From Erythroxylum novogranatense (Eukaryota > Streptophyta > Magnoliopsida > Malpighiales > Erythroxylaceae): a DNA stretch of 64,000 nt. A program made the translations under genes and the position numbers. The stretch spans positions 12,736,001 through 12,800,000 of the forward strand of contig CM057235.1 in NCBI GenBank assembly GCA_029891385.1, written 5' to 3'. This document shows, in pieces, positions 1 to 11,403 of the stretch; the stretch's first letter is position 1, and each line of letters opens with the position of its first letter. Below the pieces are notes generated by a model. The model was not told where the DNA came from and searched no databases. It saw only the letters and a program-made list of their open reading frames with translations.

Positions 1-2013
1 GAGCAGCATTCAAGGGAAGTTGTTCCAGGCCCCTGACGAAGTTTGAACATGTTTCCTATTGGACTCAAGCACCCATTTGATAATGGATGATGAACATATG
101 CTAAGGGTCCAGCTTATGACCTTTGATAAGCGCTTAATAGGAGGCACCCCATTTTGTATCCTTTCTTTTATGTTTTTAGAAATTTTCTTTTATTTTTATT
201 TTTTGTTTAATTAAGTTTAGTTAGGAATTTAATTTAATATTTTTTATTCTGCAATTTTAATTTCCATCTTTTCTTAAAAAAAAATGAAATTTCTTTAAGT
301 TTCTGCCTCCCCTCTTTTTCCTCTTTAGTTTCCCCAAATCCCTTCTCTCATCTTTAATCTCCAGCTTTCGATTCTCTCCACCAACTCATCTTAGTCAATT
401 AATTTCACCTAATCACTACAACTTCACGCATCTCCCATCTGTCATTGCCCATTCACCTAGCTACCCTCTTTTGTGACTTTGGGTGTTGCGTTAATATCTT
501 CTTTTGTAGGTTGTCTCCCATAAAATTGGCACAATGTTCGGGAAGAAGAGTGGCTCCCGAAGACTTGCCACGTCCATCTAACTTGCGGTTGACTTTTCTA
601 CACTACAAATTTGCGGCTCCTTGATTGGGAACTTCGCCAATAGAGAAGCTTTATTTACCTTTTCCTTTATTTTGTTTTTATGCTTCTTTAACATTGACGA
701 CAATGTTGGTTTAGGTGTGGGGGAGAACTTTAAACTTTTGATGTGGCAAAATTGTGGCTTTTGTGTGAATATTTTTGGATTGTTACGGCTATTTTGTTGA
801 TTTTTGTATGGAGTTGCATGTTGAGCCATGGCACTTGGTCATATTAGTTTGGATGAAATTGAGGACATGCATGAAATTAATTTGGGCTGAGTAAGTTTTG
901 AGATGGAACATGTTGATTAATTGCGATAGTTGATCTTATAGACTTAGTCAAAATTCTGACATTAGAGTGAGGAAGTAAATCGTGGAATTAAGGTAAATTC
1001 TTAACTTCAACCTGTGAGTGAGCTTGAGCCTAAATGACATCCTCTTTATGTCATATTATTTGTTTGAATGTGTGATGCTCCTCTAGTCATGTTGCCTTCA
1101 GAACTTGCATGGAACCGGTTTGAGTTTGTTTAATCATATGGGCTATAGAAGTGATTAAGGCCTTCTTTGATTTTACACCATTAGCCTAAAAATTAACCCA
1201 CCTATTCAATTGCCCTTTGCAAACACTTTTGAGCCTTATCCTTGTTCTTCAATTTATCACCTCACATTAAAACCCAAAAACCACATTAGTCGAACCCTAT
1301 CACAAGTTAAATGAAACATTAAGTAAATTGGGACTTTTGTCATCTATTGTGTTCTGAGATATTTTTATAGGTACTTTTACTCATGCAGAGAAAAAGAAAA
1401 AAAAAGAAAAAAAAAGAGAAGAAGAAAAAAAGAAAAGAAAAGAAAAGAAAGAAAGAAAGAAAGAAAGAAAGAAAAAAAATCCGAAAAAGAAAAAGAGTAT
1501 GAGTAGTTGTCTTTTATGTCATATGTTTATCTCAGAATCTGAAATTATATGTTCCTTTTACTTGATGCTTTGTGAAAACTTGTGACGAACCTTTTTATCA
1601 TGCTTTTACCTTACCTATGAACCTAACCCCATTACAACCTTGCATAAAGTCCCCATGATCTATTAGCCTATGTGATCTGAATGAGTGAGAATTGGTGAAA
1701 TTGCAAGCCTATGGTAATGCAACATGATAGAGTGAGATGTGAGCGAAACACCTTACCCGCAAACACTTGAGTGTGAGAGCGAAATCTGTGAGAATAATTC
1801 ACTTTGATTTCATGTTTGCTTTTGAAAAATAATGAATTATTTTGACTTTACTTATTTGCATTGGTGAAAAGCAATTATGATATGTGTTGCAAATTGAATC
1901 TTACTAGTCTAAGTTGATGGATCGTGTGCACTTGATTTCTGAAGGATGAATTGATTGAGTTAATGGTTTGATGTGTTGCTCGAGGGCGAGCAAAGGTTCA
2001 GTGTGGGAGAATT
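1..2013 (+). mobile_element. Element F: 3' internal (post-pol) region of a Tat/Athila-type Ty3/gypsy element
   Basis: No coding frame survives. The sequence resembles the untranslated stretch between pol and the 3' LTR of Athila/Tat elements. Positions 129-150 match the characteristic 'AGCGCTT...GGAGGCACCCC' word that follows pol in this lineage. Around 710-726 is the familiar 'GTGTGGGGGAGAAC' word, and 1387-1479 is a purine-only tract. Just before the LTR, 'GTTCAGTGTGGGAGAAT' (about 1996-2012) acts as a polypurine-tract-like primer site. The 5' part, including gag-pol and the 5' LTR, lies outside the window. The lineage call rests on remembered motif words and was not tested by a search. Confidence 0.6.
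1387..1479 (+). repeat. Purine-only (A/G) low-complexity tract
   Basis: About 93 bases containing only A and G, running from AAAAAG units into GAAA tetramers. A shorter tract of the same kind occurs at 32015-32055, at the comparable place in another Tat/Athila-type internal region, so it looks like a lineage feature of the 3' non-coding region and not a random microsatellite. Confidence 0.9.
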
Positions 2014-3460
2014 TGTTAAGTCATTTAAATTGCATATATTTTGGGCATAATTATTGTTAAGGTGTTGAAATTGGTATCCGAATTTAATGGAATTGTTCTA
2101 TAATTGTTTACAGATGGTTTTCAATACTCTAAGGATGAAAAAGGATAAAAAAAGATGCAAAAGAAGGATAGAAATCCAAAATTTCTAATATGGACGAAAT
2201 TCAGAGATTAGGCTTGGGCACGCCTAAGGATGGAATATGAAATTTGCAGATTTTCTAGAATTCGTTTCCAATTAAAATATAATCGCCCAAGATCTTCTTG
2301 CCCTCTTTCCAAGAAGACTCCTACCGAAATTAGATGTAAACCTAATCTAGACAAAAGGAAGACAAGATAAGGGAGAGATTGACATCAAATAGAAGATGGA
2401 TGGTGTTGCCGCACATATATATATTTATTAGGGTAAAAGAGGAGGAAAAGGATTAGGTTAGATTATCATAGGTTTTAGATTAGGAATTAAATTGCCGCAC
2501 CTTTTGTTCTTTTCTTGTCCATGTTTCAGCACTTTTCCAGTAGTATAATCGTAGTTTTAGGGTAGGCTTTAGGAGTCTTGGACTGCTGCACCTTCAATTT
2601 CTTCTTGTTGTCATGTTTTCTGCATAGGTTCAATTAGGGATTTTCGTTATTTTCATTAAAGACCAGTTATGGAGACTATTTCTTTTGTTATTTCTTTTGA
2701 TTTCAATTCAAGTATGAGTAGTAAATTTTCTTATCTTGGTTGAGCGATCCATGTTACATGTTATTATGGTGAGATTTTTTGGATACTTTTTATGATTATT
2801 GATGAACATCGAATATCTTCAGATCTATTCTTTCTAATTGGATTTGTTGGTTTCTAGGAGCGCTACTAGAGATTAATTGATTCAACCGCTAGGTTAACGA
2901 AATATGACATTCAGTTTTGGTAATCATAAGTAGCAATTAGGATTAATCTCTCTACGTTAGAGTCGGAAAATTCTAAGAAGATATTCACTTGATTGATTTC
3001 ATGTCGTACATGTTTATCACTTGTCATTGGTTCTTGATTCTTAATGCTATTATTCAATTTACCTATGATCGTATCTAGGTTATTGTTTAATAAGATTGCT
3101 AGAATACATGTTTCTAGTCATTACACTTAAGAGAAATTTCTCCCCAATGAATGTTTATTAATAATTGCAATTTTATGTCGAGGATCCATAATAGCATGAT
3201 AACATCGGTGACCGAAACCAAGGTATTTTTCCTATTGAATTTTCAGATTTAACTATTGCTTTCGCTTTGTGATTTGTCCCTTTGATTTTCTTTTATTGTC
3301 GTAATTAAACAAAACCCCCTTTACTTTCGTTATTTGTCCTGTTTAAACTAGCTAATCTTTACCGTTAAAGATTCCTCGTGGGAACGATATCCGCTTACTG
3401 CTACTATATTAATTTGTTTTAACGAGAGTGAAAATCTTTTATATTTGGTTACAGGCAACA
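2014..3460 (+). mobile_element. Element F: 3' LTR
   Basis: Begins TGTTAAGTC directly after a GTGTGGGAGAAT polypurine-like site and ends ...GGCAACA, giving a TGTT/AACA terminal inverted repeat and a length of 1447 bp. A TATA-like run (ATATATATATTTATT) is near 2415. The last 120 bases contain 'CTCGTGGGAACGATATCC', a word common near the 3' end of Athila/Tat LTRs. The sequence changes abruptly at 3461 to LINE-coding DNA on the minus strand, consistent with insertion of F into the LINE. The left target-site duplication is outside the window, so the end at 3460 is a best estimate. Confidence 0.6.
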
Positions 3461-4122
3461 GCATCACCATGTAACTTGAGTGAAAGCAAGTGTGTTGGGG
3501 AATAATGAAGCCCAGGCGCTATTGGACATTGCCCTGTCCAACTTTTCCTTTATTATATCCCCATTAGGATTCGTTCCTTCAAACATGAAGAAATAGCCAA
3601 CGGATTCCAAGTCAACCAAACCAGCATCGTTTAGAGCCGTTTGAAAACCAGTCAACAAAAAGTTCAATTTTGGTGGGCCTCATTGTTTTTCCACATCCGT
3701 AGTGATATCGTTAAAGTCTCCTACACATAATCATGGCAAGGAGCTTCTAGCAGCTAAGCACGTAAAAGATTCCAGGATGACCTTCTACTACTAGCTTCTG
3801 AGTACCCATAGAATCCAAAAAACCTTTAGTTACCAGAGTCAGCTGCAATGCAACAATCAATAAAATTAGTGGAATAAGCTGACACAGTAAGAGCAATAGA
3901 TGACCGCCAAAAGATACATAAATCTCCTCCCATACCCACTCTATCTACACAAAAACAATTCTCAAACCCTATCAATAACTTCACCTCCTCGAATCTTTGG
4001 ACATGGATGCGAGTCTCGATAAAAAAAATAACTTGTGGCCTATAACTAAAAGATAAATCTTTGAGTGCATTTACTATCCAAGGATTGCCAATTCCTCTGC
4101 AGTTCCAGCTAATAAGTATCAT
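3461..4122 (-). pseudogene. LINE (L1-type) ORF2 fragment: apurinic endonuclease domain
   Basis: Read on the minus strand, the ORF opens at 4122 with an ISWNCRGIGNP motif, the metal-binding N-terminus of plant L1 endonuclease. It continues with VIFFIETR and VDRVGMGGDLCIFW. A separate reading stretch carries CVGDFND (about 3725-3705), the catalytic GDFN motif, then EKLDRAMSNSAWASLFPN near 3535, typical of the end of the domain. Stops and frame changes between 3825 and 3667 show it is dead. The start ATG overlaps the stop of the upstream ORF1 as ATGA at 4119-4122, the usual L1 ORF1/ORF2 junction. RT is missing because element F abuts at 3460; the remainder would lie left of the window. Family assignment is firm; activity is excluded. 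Confidence 0.8.
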
Positions 4123-4735
4123 AGCTGTCGACTATCAGTCGCTGTCTTGGACGTCGAAGAAAAACCTCCAACCCTTGAACCTCTTATCGAATCCTTGTGA
4201 GTAGAAACAACAGAAGGAAAAGTCGTTTTATCACTTCTGGGCCTTTTTTTAGCTTCTTCAAGTTGGCCCACCTCCACATCCTCATCCAAGTCACCCATGC
4301 TCATCCAACATATAGAATTTGTTTCCATAATTTCCTCGTCAACCTTATCATGTTCAAAATTTGAGTGGCCTCTAGATAAGGAATGTCGAAAAAGTTGCGA
4401 GTGCAACTTCGCAGTATCGTTAGCAGGCACTTCATTCATTCTACCCAAAAGCAACTATGCAGGACTCAAGTTTCCTTCTTCTCTCAACCATTGGCTGCTG
4501 GAGCTGGAGCCTCGCCTGTTGGAAACCCTTAGACTATCATCCCATTCGAAGCGAAGCTCTTCCGACTTCTTATGCAGTCGCTGCTCGCAGTAAGAATCAG
4601 TGTGGTTAATCAAACCACAAAGGTAGCAGAACACATGTATCCGATCATAACTAAACTGAGCATAGAAAGCTTCTCCCTTTGCTATGAGATTCAAAATGTA
4701 CTTTTAGCCTTTATTTCTAGCATTATGAAATGTTA
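4119..4735 (-). pseudogene. LINE ORF1 fragment with CCHC zinc knuckle (gag-like)
   Basis: The minus-strand frame 4694-4119 encodes a CCHC knuckle, CYLCGLINHTDSYC (C-x2-C-x4-H-x4-C), followed by a charged, serine-rich tail. This matches the C-terminal part of ORF1 proteins of plant L1 elements, the RNA-binding component of the retrotransposition complex. An in-frame TAG at 4457-4455 splits it into 4694-4455 and 4454-4119. The N-terminal DUF4283-like part is absent or unrecognisable beyond about 4735, so the fragment is 5'-truncated or decayed. It stands directly upstream of the endonuclease ORF on the same strand. Confidence 0.7.
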
Positions 4736-5460
4736 GGATTCAGCTTGGTAAAGTATGTTAAGATCGAAAATACACTTTTGGCCAAGTTTATAACTAAATA
4801 AAATTTCTTTTATCCAACTCCAAGTTGCCCTTATAAAAATGAGTTTATTTGTTGGTATTTTGTTTTCCTTCTCCCTCCATAGAACATATATGAAAGTAGT
4901 TAAAGGCAATTTTAAATATATTTAAGTGTCGTGTTGTGATATATCTCAATTTACTTGGTTATCCTAGTCTTATCTTAATTTGTAGCTAGATATAAGATGT
5001 TTCATCTAGTTTTCACCTATTTTCATAGCTCAACAAAAAAATTAACACTCAAAAAAAGATGGGAGATACTTTTTACTTATTGGTATAGCTCACAAGTTAA
5101 ATAAGAATTCTCTTCAATTATGTTCTTAGTATTAGGTCTCTTTTTAGCTACTAAACATAAGATGAAGGATGTTTTAACTTAATTAAAACTTGAATAGACT
5201 AATTTTGCCCATCTAACTCTTTGTTACCAGTTACTAGCAAGTATAGACATGATTTATTAGCATACTTTCCTAACTTGTGCCTATGCCATGTAATGTAGCC
5301 TAATATATTTGTATTAGGGCTATAGTTAGGGAGATTATCTCTAATAAAAGAGAACCTCACTAGTTGCATTGCCAATGATCACCTTGAATGATTTCCTTAA
5401 TCCTTGCACTTGTAGATGGCAAGTATTTGATTATGAACAACTTTAGTAATTTGTGCAATA
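4736..5460 (-). mobile_element. Probable 3' part of a second LINE, left of element A
   Basis: AT-rich with no intact ORF. On the minus strand, just left of the element A insertion, a short frame reads ARIKEIIQGDHWQC (about 5421-5378), which resembles the post-RT linker of plant LINEs. It would directly follow the RT-derived frame on the other side of A (23865-25145). The rest (4736-5360) shows only scattered AT-rich sequence. The call is inferred mainly from continuity across the insertion. Confidence 0.4.
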
Positions 5461-5465
5461 TTCTT
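5461..5465. repeat. Target-site duplication of element A (left), TTCTT
   Basis: TTCTT directly precedes the LTR start TGTAACATCCCG. The same five bases follow the 3' LTR at 23860-23864, so the 18.4-kb interval is a single insertion with later nesting. Confidence 0.9.
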
Positions 5466-6346
5466 TGTAACATCCCGTTACCCATGCTAGGGCTAGAATT
5501 GTGAATTTTGATAATTCGATGAGAAATTAGGAAAATGCACTTCATGCATTATTAATTGTGACATGCACATTTTTGCACATTTATATGATTGTACATGCAT
5601 TTCATTGACTTTTCTGGGTACAATTGAATTGTTAATTATGATTAAAATGTGTTTTGGTGATTTTGATATTATTTAAGACATTTTGGGATTTTTAGTGAAT
5701 TTTAGAAAAATATTTATTTTTGGACCAATCCTATTGTGACACATGGACTAATTATTGTGTGACAAATGGCTTATGTTAGAGAGGACATGTGTAAGGCATG
5801 TATAGTATACACGAGTATGAGTTGAGTTAGGAAAAATGTATTGCAAGTGTTCTCGGTGAATAAACACTTGACATCCGAATGGAAACTTTGAGACTTTAGC
5901 TGTTTTTAATCTGTCCTCTTTGCTGGAGTTCATAGCCGATTCAGGTAAGTTATGTTTAAGTTGGGTTTTGTTGTTGTTAAATGATGTTTTTCAGTGGAAA
6001 TGTATGCATGCATGCGAAGTTAGAGAAGTTGGTTTCGGGGTTGAATAGAGTAGATGATTGATTGAGAGTAGGAAATTGTTATTATGGTGTTGATTGGAAG
6101 ATTTGTATATAATCGGTTCGGGTTTTGAGAGAGAGCCCATGCATTGTGTCTGTTGTTTATCCGTAGAAGTGAAGTTGCATGTGTGAGGGTCGAATTTTGA
6201 AGTTTTAAGTGAATCTTGAGTTTGATCTTATGTAAATGTTTCGAAATAGATTAGGAGTTAATTGGAGTGAAGTTTTAGAGATTATTTTGGGTATAGAAGT
6301 GAAAATTCTGGAAAAAGAATTCGGGGAAGACGAGTTTCAGAACCAG

Positions 6347-6537
6347 ACGTCGCGATGTCCATTTTCTTCCTTGCCGCGACGTCCATTTTCTTCCTCGCCG
6401 CGACATCCATTTTCTTCCTCGTTGCGACGTAGGAGACCCCCCGTTGAACTCGTCGCAGAGAACGTTGAATAAATCCCGAGAAAACTGATTTTTTGGGCTA
6501 TACATCGCGACCTCATCTTTTCTCCACATCGCGACGA
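6347..6537. repeat. CGTCGCGACG palindrome array with 24-bp tandem repeat in LTR A (5' copy)
   Basis: Starting at 6351, a 24-bp unit (CGCGAYGTCCATTTTCTTCC plus four bases) occurs three times in tandem, followed by a partial unit. Further GTCGC and TCGCGAC words occur up to 6537. The word CGTCGCGACG is a perfect palindrome. The 3' LTR has only one full unit (13881-13904). Confidence 0.85.
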
Positions 6538-7889
6538 GCACCCATCCTTTGACTGCTCGAACATACTTTCGTATTGTGACCATAACTTTCTCTATACTGA
6601 TCTAAAATTTGTTATTCTTGATTCTGTGTAAACTAGAGACATAGAGCTACAACTTTTATGAAGAAATGGAGTTTTAATTCTGTCTCTAAGATTTTCAATT
6701 TGTGGTTGGAAGTTGAGGTATGAATTTTGCTGGAACTTATGAACCGCCTAGAATATTTTGAGGATATCTCTTGGTATACTAATCCAAATTAAATGATTTT
6801 CATTTCTTTAGAAAGATAATAAATGGGATAACAACTTTACAGAAGGAAGTTTTGTCTAATTTGGTCATTTACCTTATCTTATTTAGTATGGAAAGTAGAC
6901 CCGAATATGTTTTATAGGAAAAATCTGAAGTGGTCAATGAAGCTATGAAATTATTTGACATTGTTTTTGTCCAATTCAATTGTAAAAATACATGGTATTA
7001 ATGAGGGCCTTGATTCCTAAATGATTTTTCATAAGGATGGCATTATTGTACCCCGAAATTGTCATTGAACATGCATTGTGCATACATTCCATACATTGAT
7101 ATTTTTATAAAAGAACATTTGTGCAATTGTGCAAAGTGTGATATTTGTGAATGCGTTTTGCCTATTTTAGAGGAGCATATTGGACGCCAATCGGACATTG
7201 CCGGACCATCCAGGCAATAGCTTATTGGAGCGTACTGTGAGTCAACCTAGATGATTTCCTAGGATTGATTTAATTTGATTTGTTTAAGCTTTCAATATTG
7301 TTATATTGCTTGCGAGTTGATTATGAATTTCGGGCTTAAATTGTTCGAGGAGATCAATATTCAGGATTTTATTAGAAGTGCTTTGATTGTGACTTTGTTT
7401 GCTATGGAATTCTGAATGTTATGTGAATCCTCAACGAAAGTTGAATGCCGGATTTAGGTCCAATGATTATGAGTTTTGTTGAGTATGTGATTGTGATACA
7501 TACCATATTCAAATTGATGCATTTCATAAAATGCATGCTCAGATAAAGGCAGTGTGACTTGAATTTCCCGTATGAAGCGCGTCCACATAGAGCTTTGCTC
7601 CTTGATATATGTGTGTGCACGTAGAGCTATGCTCCGTGATTCTGTTCTGAATGAGCCCTACGGGCCAGCATTTGTATAAGTATGTGATAGGCATTCAATC
7701 ACAACAATAAGAACGAATGTGAGTCTCATATGCATATGTATTTGCTTTATATGATCTATTTGGCAATGATTGAATGTTATACCCTATTGTGTGAGTTTTG
7801 AATCATAAATGTATCTGTTTATGAATGTTTGTGTAAAATGTGATGTGTGGTTATGATCCGGTGAATTCATCAATGATGGTTCACTCATA

Positions 7890-7904
7890 GAGTTTGCAAA
7901 ACTC
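7890..7904 (+). other. Stem-loop GAGTTT-GCA-AAACTC in LTR A
   Basis: Six-base-pair perfect inverted repeat with a 3-nt loop, followed by TCATCAAAATTGC and TTTTCAGG. It is repeated in the 3' LTR at 23460-23474. Equivalent stem-loops stand at the same place in LTRs of D and B. Confidence 0.6.
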
Positions 7905-8297
7905 ATCAAAATTGCAATATGGCTTTTCAGGTACGAGTCAGGAGACCTAGTTCCTTAGTCAGGACTTAAGGAATCTTTTGGATAGAGTTATGGCTCAGAG
8001 GTCTGTCAGTTGACACCAGAAGTGCTTTAGCTTTATTTTTATCGTTTTGCTAGAATTTTTATAAGTTTTATTGATAGTCGTTTGGTGGTATCAGTGTAAG
8101 CTTTATGAATGAATGGATTTGAATGGTTTTTAAAATTTAGTGACTTTGAGTGTGTTAGATGATGCCATGTGTAGGTCGGATTGCCTTGTGTAAGTCAGAT
8201 ATGTTTTTTCTCCAACATACCATTATCATAAGGTGTGTACTTGAATGTCCTTCGGGTGTTCGGGTATTTGCCTTATGGTAGTGGGATGTTGCATTTT

Positions 8298-8309
8298 TGG
8301 TATCAGAGC
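8298..8309 (+). promoter_or_regulatory. Primer-binding site of element A (initiator tRNA-Met)
   Basis: TGGTATCAGAGC, complementary to the 3' end of plant initiator tRNA-Met, begins four bases after the LTR end. Confidence 0.9.
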
Positions 8310-8428
8310 ATGGTTTGGCATCTTTAGGGAAGTAATATGATTCACAGTGAAGGATTCAGACAGTAATCACAGCTTTTGTTTGTTATAGGTCATCTTCCAT
8401 AGGGGATCAAATTAGTGAGTCAGCTGAC

Positions 8429-9796
8429 ATGGAGTCTATAGGAGCCAATTTAGGGTCTCATGTGCCTGAATTTTCTGGAATGCCTCCGAGAATTCCCGTG
8501 AGTCGGGAAAGGAGATATGATAAGTTGAGAAAGAAAGGGGCTGTGAACTTCTACGGAAATACAGATCTGGCTGAAGCATAAGGATGGCTTGAGAGAACTG
8601 AAAGAGTGTTCGATCAGATGAATTGTATAGCAGAGGAGAAATATGATTATGCAGTCTCACTACTGCAAGGTCTCGCATACCAGTGGTGGAAGACCGTGCC
8701 GGGTAGTACCACCAGACCTTGTAGCTTGACCTGGGAGGATTTTCTGATAGCATTCCGAGAGAATTACATGCCAAAGATTTACATGGATCGAAAAATGAAG
8801 GAATTCTTAGATTTGAAGCAAGGCAAACTCTCAGTGGCAGACTATGAGATAAGGTTCAATGAGTTAATGGGGTATGCGACCGCACTGATTCTGATTGAGC
8901 AAGATAAATGTAGGCGATTTGAGGATGGTCTGAATATGGAAATCAGAACGAGGCTTGCCATCTCAAACTTGAGCAGTTTTACAGAACTTCGAGCGGCCTC
9001 GATCAGAATAGAGTAATTATTGAAGGATGGTCAGAGAGAGCATAGGCAGGAGGATAGAGGAAAGAGGCAGAATGAATCTCATGCTAATTCTAGCAGAAGC
9101 TTCAGAAAGCGCCAGAACAGATCGTCTCGATTCTAGTCTAGATTGAGACACTCTGGATTCCATGGAAGAAGTAGATTTGTTCAGTCTGGAGGAGGCAGAG
9201 GACAAATGCTGGCCAGTCAGTCGCAACAATTTCCTGAATGTGAGCATTGTGGTAAAAGACATGGGGGTGAGTGCTGGAGGATATCAGGAGCATGTCTTCG
9301 ATGTGGCTCTTATGAGCATCAGATTAGGGATTGCCTTGAGTTGTTGGAATCACAGTCTGGAGCTAGAGGAGGAACTATGAATGAGGTCACAGTTCAGCAG
9401 AGCAGAGCTGGCAGATTTGTACAAAGAGGCAGAGGTAGAGGTCGGACTCAGTCAGCAGGGCTTAGTGTTAGGACTGAGGTGCGGAGCAATCAGCCGCAAA
9501 CTCAGGCCAGGGTCTATGCCATCACCAGACAGGAGGCACAAGACTCCCCAGATATGGTAGCAGGTGTGTTGAATGTTTTTAATTTTGAAGCTCATGCACT
9601 GGTAGATCCAGGATCTACCCATTCATTCATCACCCCACATCTGGCATCTAAATTGCATTGTGAGCGAAAGGTACTGAAATGTGGGTTAGTAGTGAGCACT
9701 CCAGTGGGTAGCTCAATAGTGATCGGTGAGGTATGTAAGAGGTGTATAATTCGGATTGATCAGGCAGAATTAGTAGCTGATTTGATCATTTTGTAG
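8429..9796 (+). pseudogene. Element A gag and protease (interrupted reading frame)
   Basis: Single frame from ATG 8429. The capsid part contains WLERTERVF and YQWWKTVPG (Retrotrans_gag-like). Two cysteine/histidine clusters follow: CEHCGKRHGGEC and the knuckle CLRCGSYEHQIRDC (about 9238-9324), which would bind element RNA. An aspartic protease follows with LVDPGSTHSF (about 9600), where the usual DSG/DTG is DPG. In-frame stops are TAA 8579, TAA 9014, TAG 9134 and TAG 9794, with no frameshift in this part. ATG 8429 was chosen because it opens the frame that runs through gag, protease and RT. The protein would have been the N-terminal half of a Gag-Pol polyprotein; here it is dead. Confidence 0.9.
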
Positions 9797-11403
9797 TTGA
9801 GAGAGATAGACCTCATCTTAGGCGTGGATTGGCTCACTGCTCATAGGGCAGTGATGAATTGTTATACTAAAGAGGTAGTGCTTGAATCTCCAAATCAGCC
9901 GAGAGTGGTGTTTCGAGGAGTTAGTCAGGCAGTGCCAGCCCGACTAATTTCATTTCTGAGTGCTTTGAGATTGATTCGAGATGGACGTGAGACTTATTTG
10001 GCCCACGTGGTTGACACTCGGACTGAGCAAACCATTCGGGATATTCCAGTTGTCAGAGAATTTTCGGATGTGTTTCCGGCTGAACTACTGGGATTACCCC
10101 CAGATAGGGAGACATAGTTCACTATTGACATAATTCCAGGTACCGCTCCTATATCAATTCCTCCATTTAGGATGGCACCTGTTGAACTGAAGGAATTGAA
10201 AACTCAATTACAAGAATTGTTAGATAAGGGGTTTATCAGGCCTAGTGTGTCACCTTGGGGAGCTCCGGTTTTATTTGTAAAGAAGAAGGATGGAACTCTG
10301 AGATTATGCATTGATTACCGGCAGTTGAATTGGATAACAATTAAGAATAAATATCCATTGCCGAGGATTGATGATTTGTTTGACCAGTTACAAGGAGCTC
10401 AGGTGTTCACAAAGTTAAATTTGAGATCGGGATATTACCAGCTGAAGATAGCTGAGGCGGATGTTCCCAAGAGTGCATTTAGAACCAGATATGGGCACTT
10501 CGAGTTTTTGGTGATGCCATTTGGTTTGATTAACGGTCCGGCAGCATTTATGGCTTTGATGAATAAGGTATTCCAACCTTATTTAGATCAATTTGTAATT
10601 GTCTTTATTGATGACATTTTGGTGTACTTAAAGTGTAGAGAAGATCATATGGCACATCTGAGAATAGTTCTTCAGTTGATGAGGGAGAAACAGTTATATG
10701 CCAAGTTCACTAAGTGTGAATTTTGGCTTGATCAAGTAATATTTTTAGGTCACATAGTGTCTAGACAAGGCATTCAGGTGGACCAAAAGAAAATTGAAGC
10801 AGTAATGAAGTGGGAGGCTCCGAAGAATGTGTCTGAGATCTTGAGTTTTCTTGGATTAGCTGAGTATTACAGGAGGTTTGTCGAGGGGTTTTCACTGATT
10901 TCGGCCCCTTTGACAAAACTTCTGAGAAAGAATGTGCCGTTCAGATGGAGTGATGATTGTCAGAGGAGTTTCGAGGAGCTTAAGCATCGGTTGACTGCGG
11001 CACCAGTGTTAGCTATTCCGTCTGGTTCGGGAGGTTATGTTGTGTACAACGATGCTTCACATCAGGGTCTAGGATGTGTTCTAATGCAGCATAGTAAAGT
11101 AATAGCTTATGCATCGAGATAGTTGAGGTCTCATGAATTAAATTATCCAGTTCATGATCTGGAGCTTGCTGCAGTTGTTTTGCTTTAAAAATTTGGAGAC
11201 ACTATCTATATGGAGAGACATTTCAGGTGTTCACTGATCACAAAATTTTGAAGTATCTGTTGAGCCAGAAGGAGTTAAATATGAGACAGAGGAGATGGTT
11301 AGAATTGTTGAAAGATTATGATTGCACAATTGAGTATCATCCTGGGAAAGCTAATGTTGTAGCTGATGTTTTGAGTAGGAAATCATATAGCAGTGTGGCA
11401 TAA
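9797..11403 (+). pseudogene. Element A reverse transcriptase and RNase H
   Basis: Continues the gag frame to 11122. The RT shows LCIDYRQLN, the [17 protein letters not shown] block, [14 protein letters not shown] and the catalytic FIDDILVY (about 10600-10626). RNase H follows with [12 protein letters not shown] (about 11050), then TDHK and a terminal [10 protein letters not shown] (about 11380). In-frame stops are TAG 10115 and TAG 11120. One T is missing in a T-run near 11178 relative to element D, shifting everything downstream by one frame, and a TAA stands near 11401. FIDD replaces YIDD, as is normal for Ty3 elements. TAG 11120 matches CAG in D, a C-to-T change expected from deamination of methylated cytosine. 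Confidence 0.9.

Larger units (their letters stand above)
5466..8293 (+). mobile_element. Element A: 5' LTR (Tekay-like Ty3/gypsy chromovirus)
   Basis: 2828 bp, starting TGTAACATCCC and ending GGGATGTTGCA, near-perfect terminal inverted repeats. It aligns by eye along its full length with the 3' copy (12983-15313 plus 23401-23859), with scattered substitutions and a few indels such as a 13-bp difference near 6135. A TATAAAAG box lies at 7106-7113. A 24-bp CG-rich minisatellite sits at 6351-6430 and a stem-loop at 7890-7904. The stop codon of pol overlaps the start of the 3' LTR, as in related elements. Confidence 0.93.

Noticed and set aside
8298..8309. tRNA gene fragment
   Set aside because: Only the complement of the 12 terminal bases of initiator tRNA-Met is present, in the PBS position.
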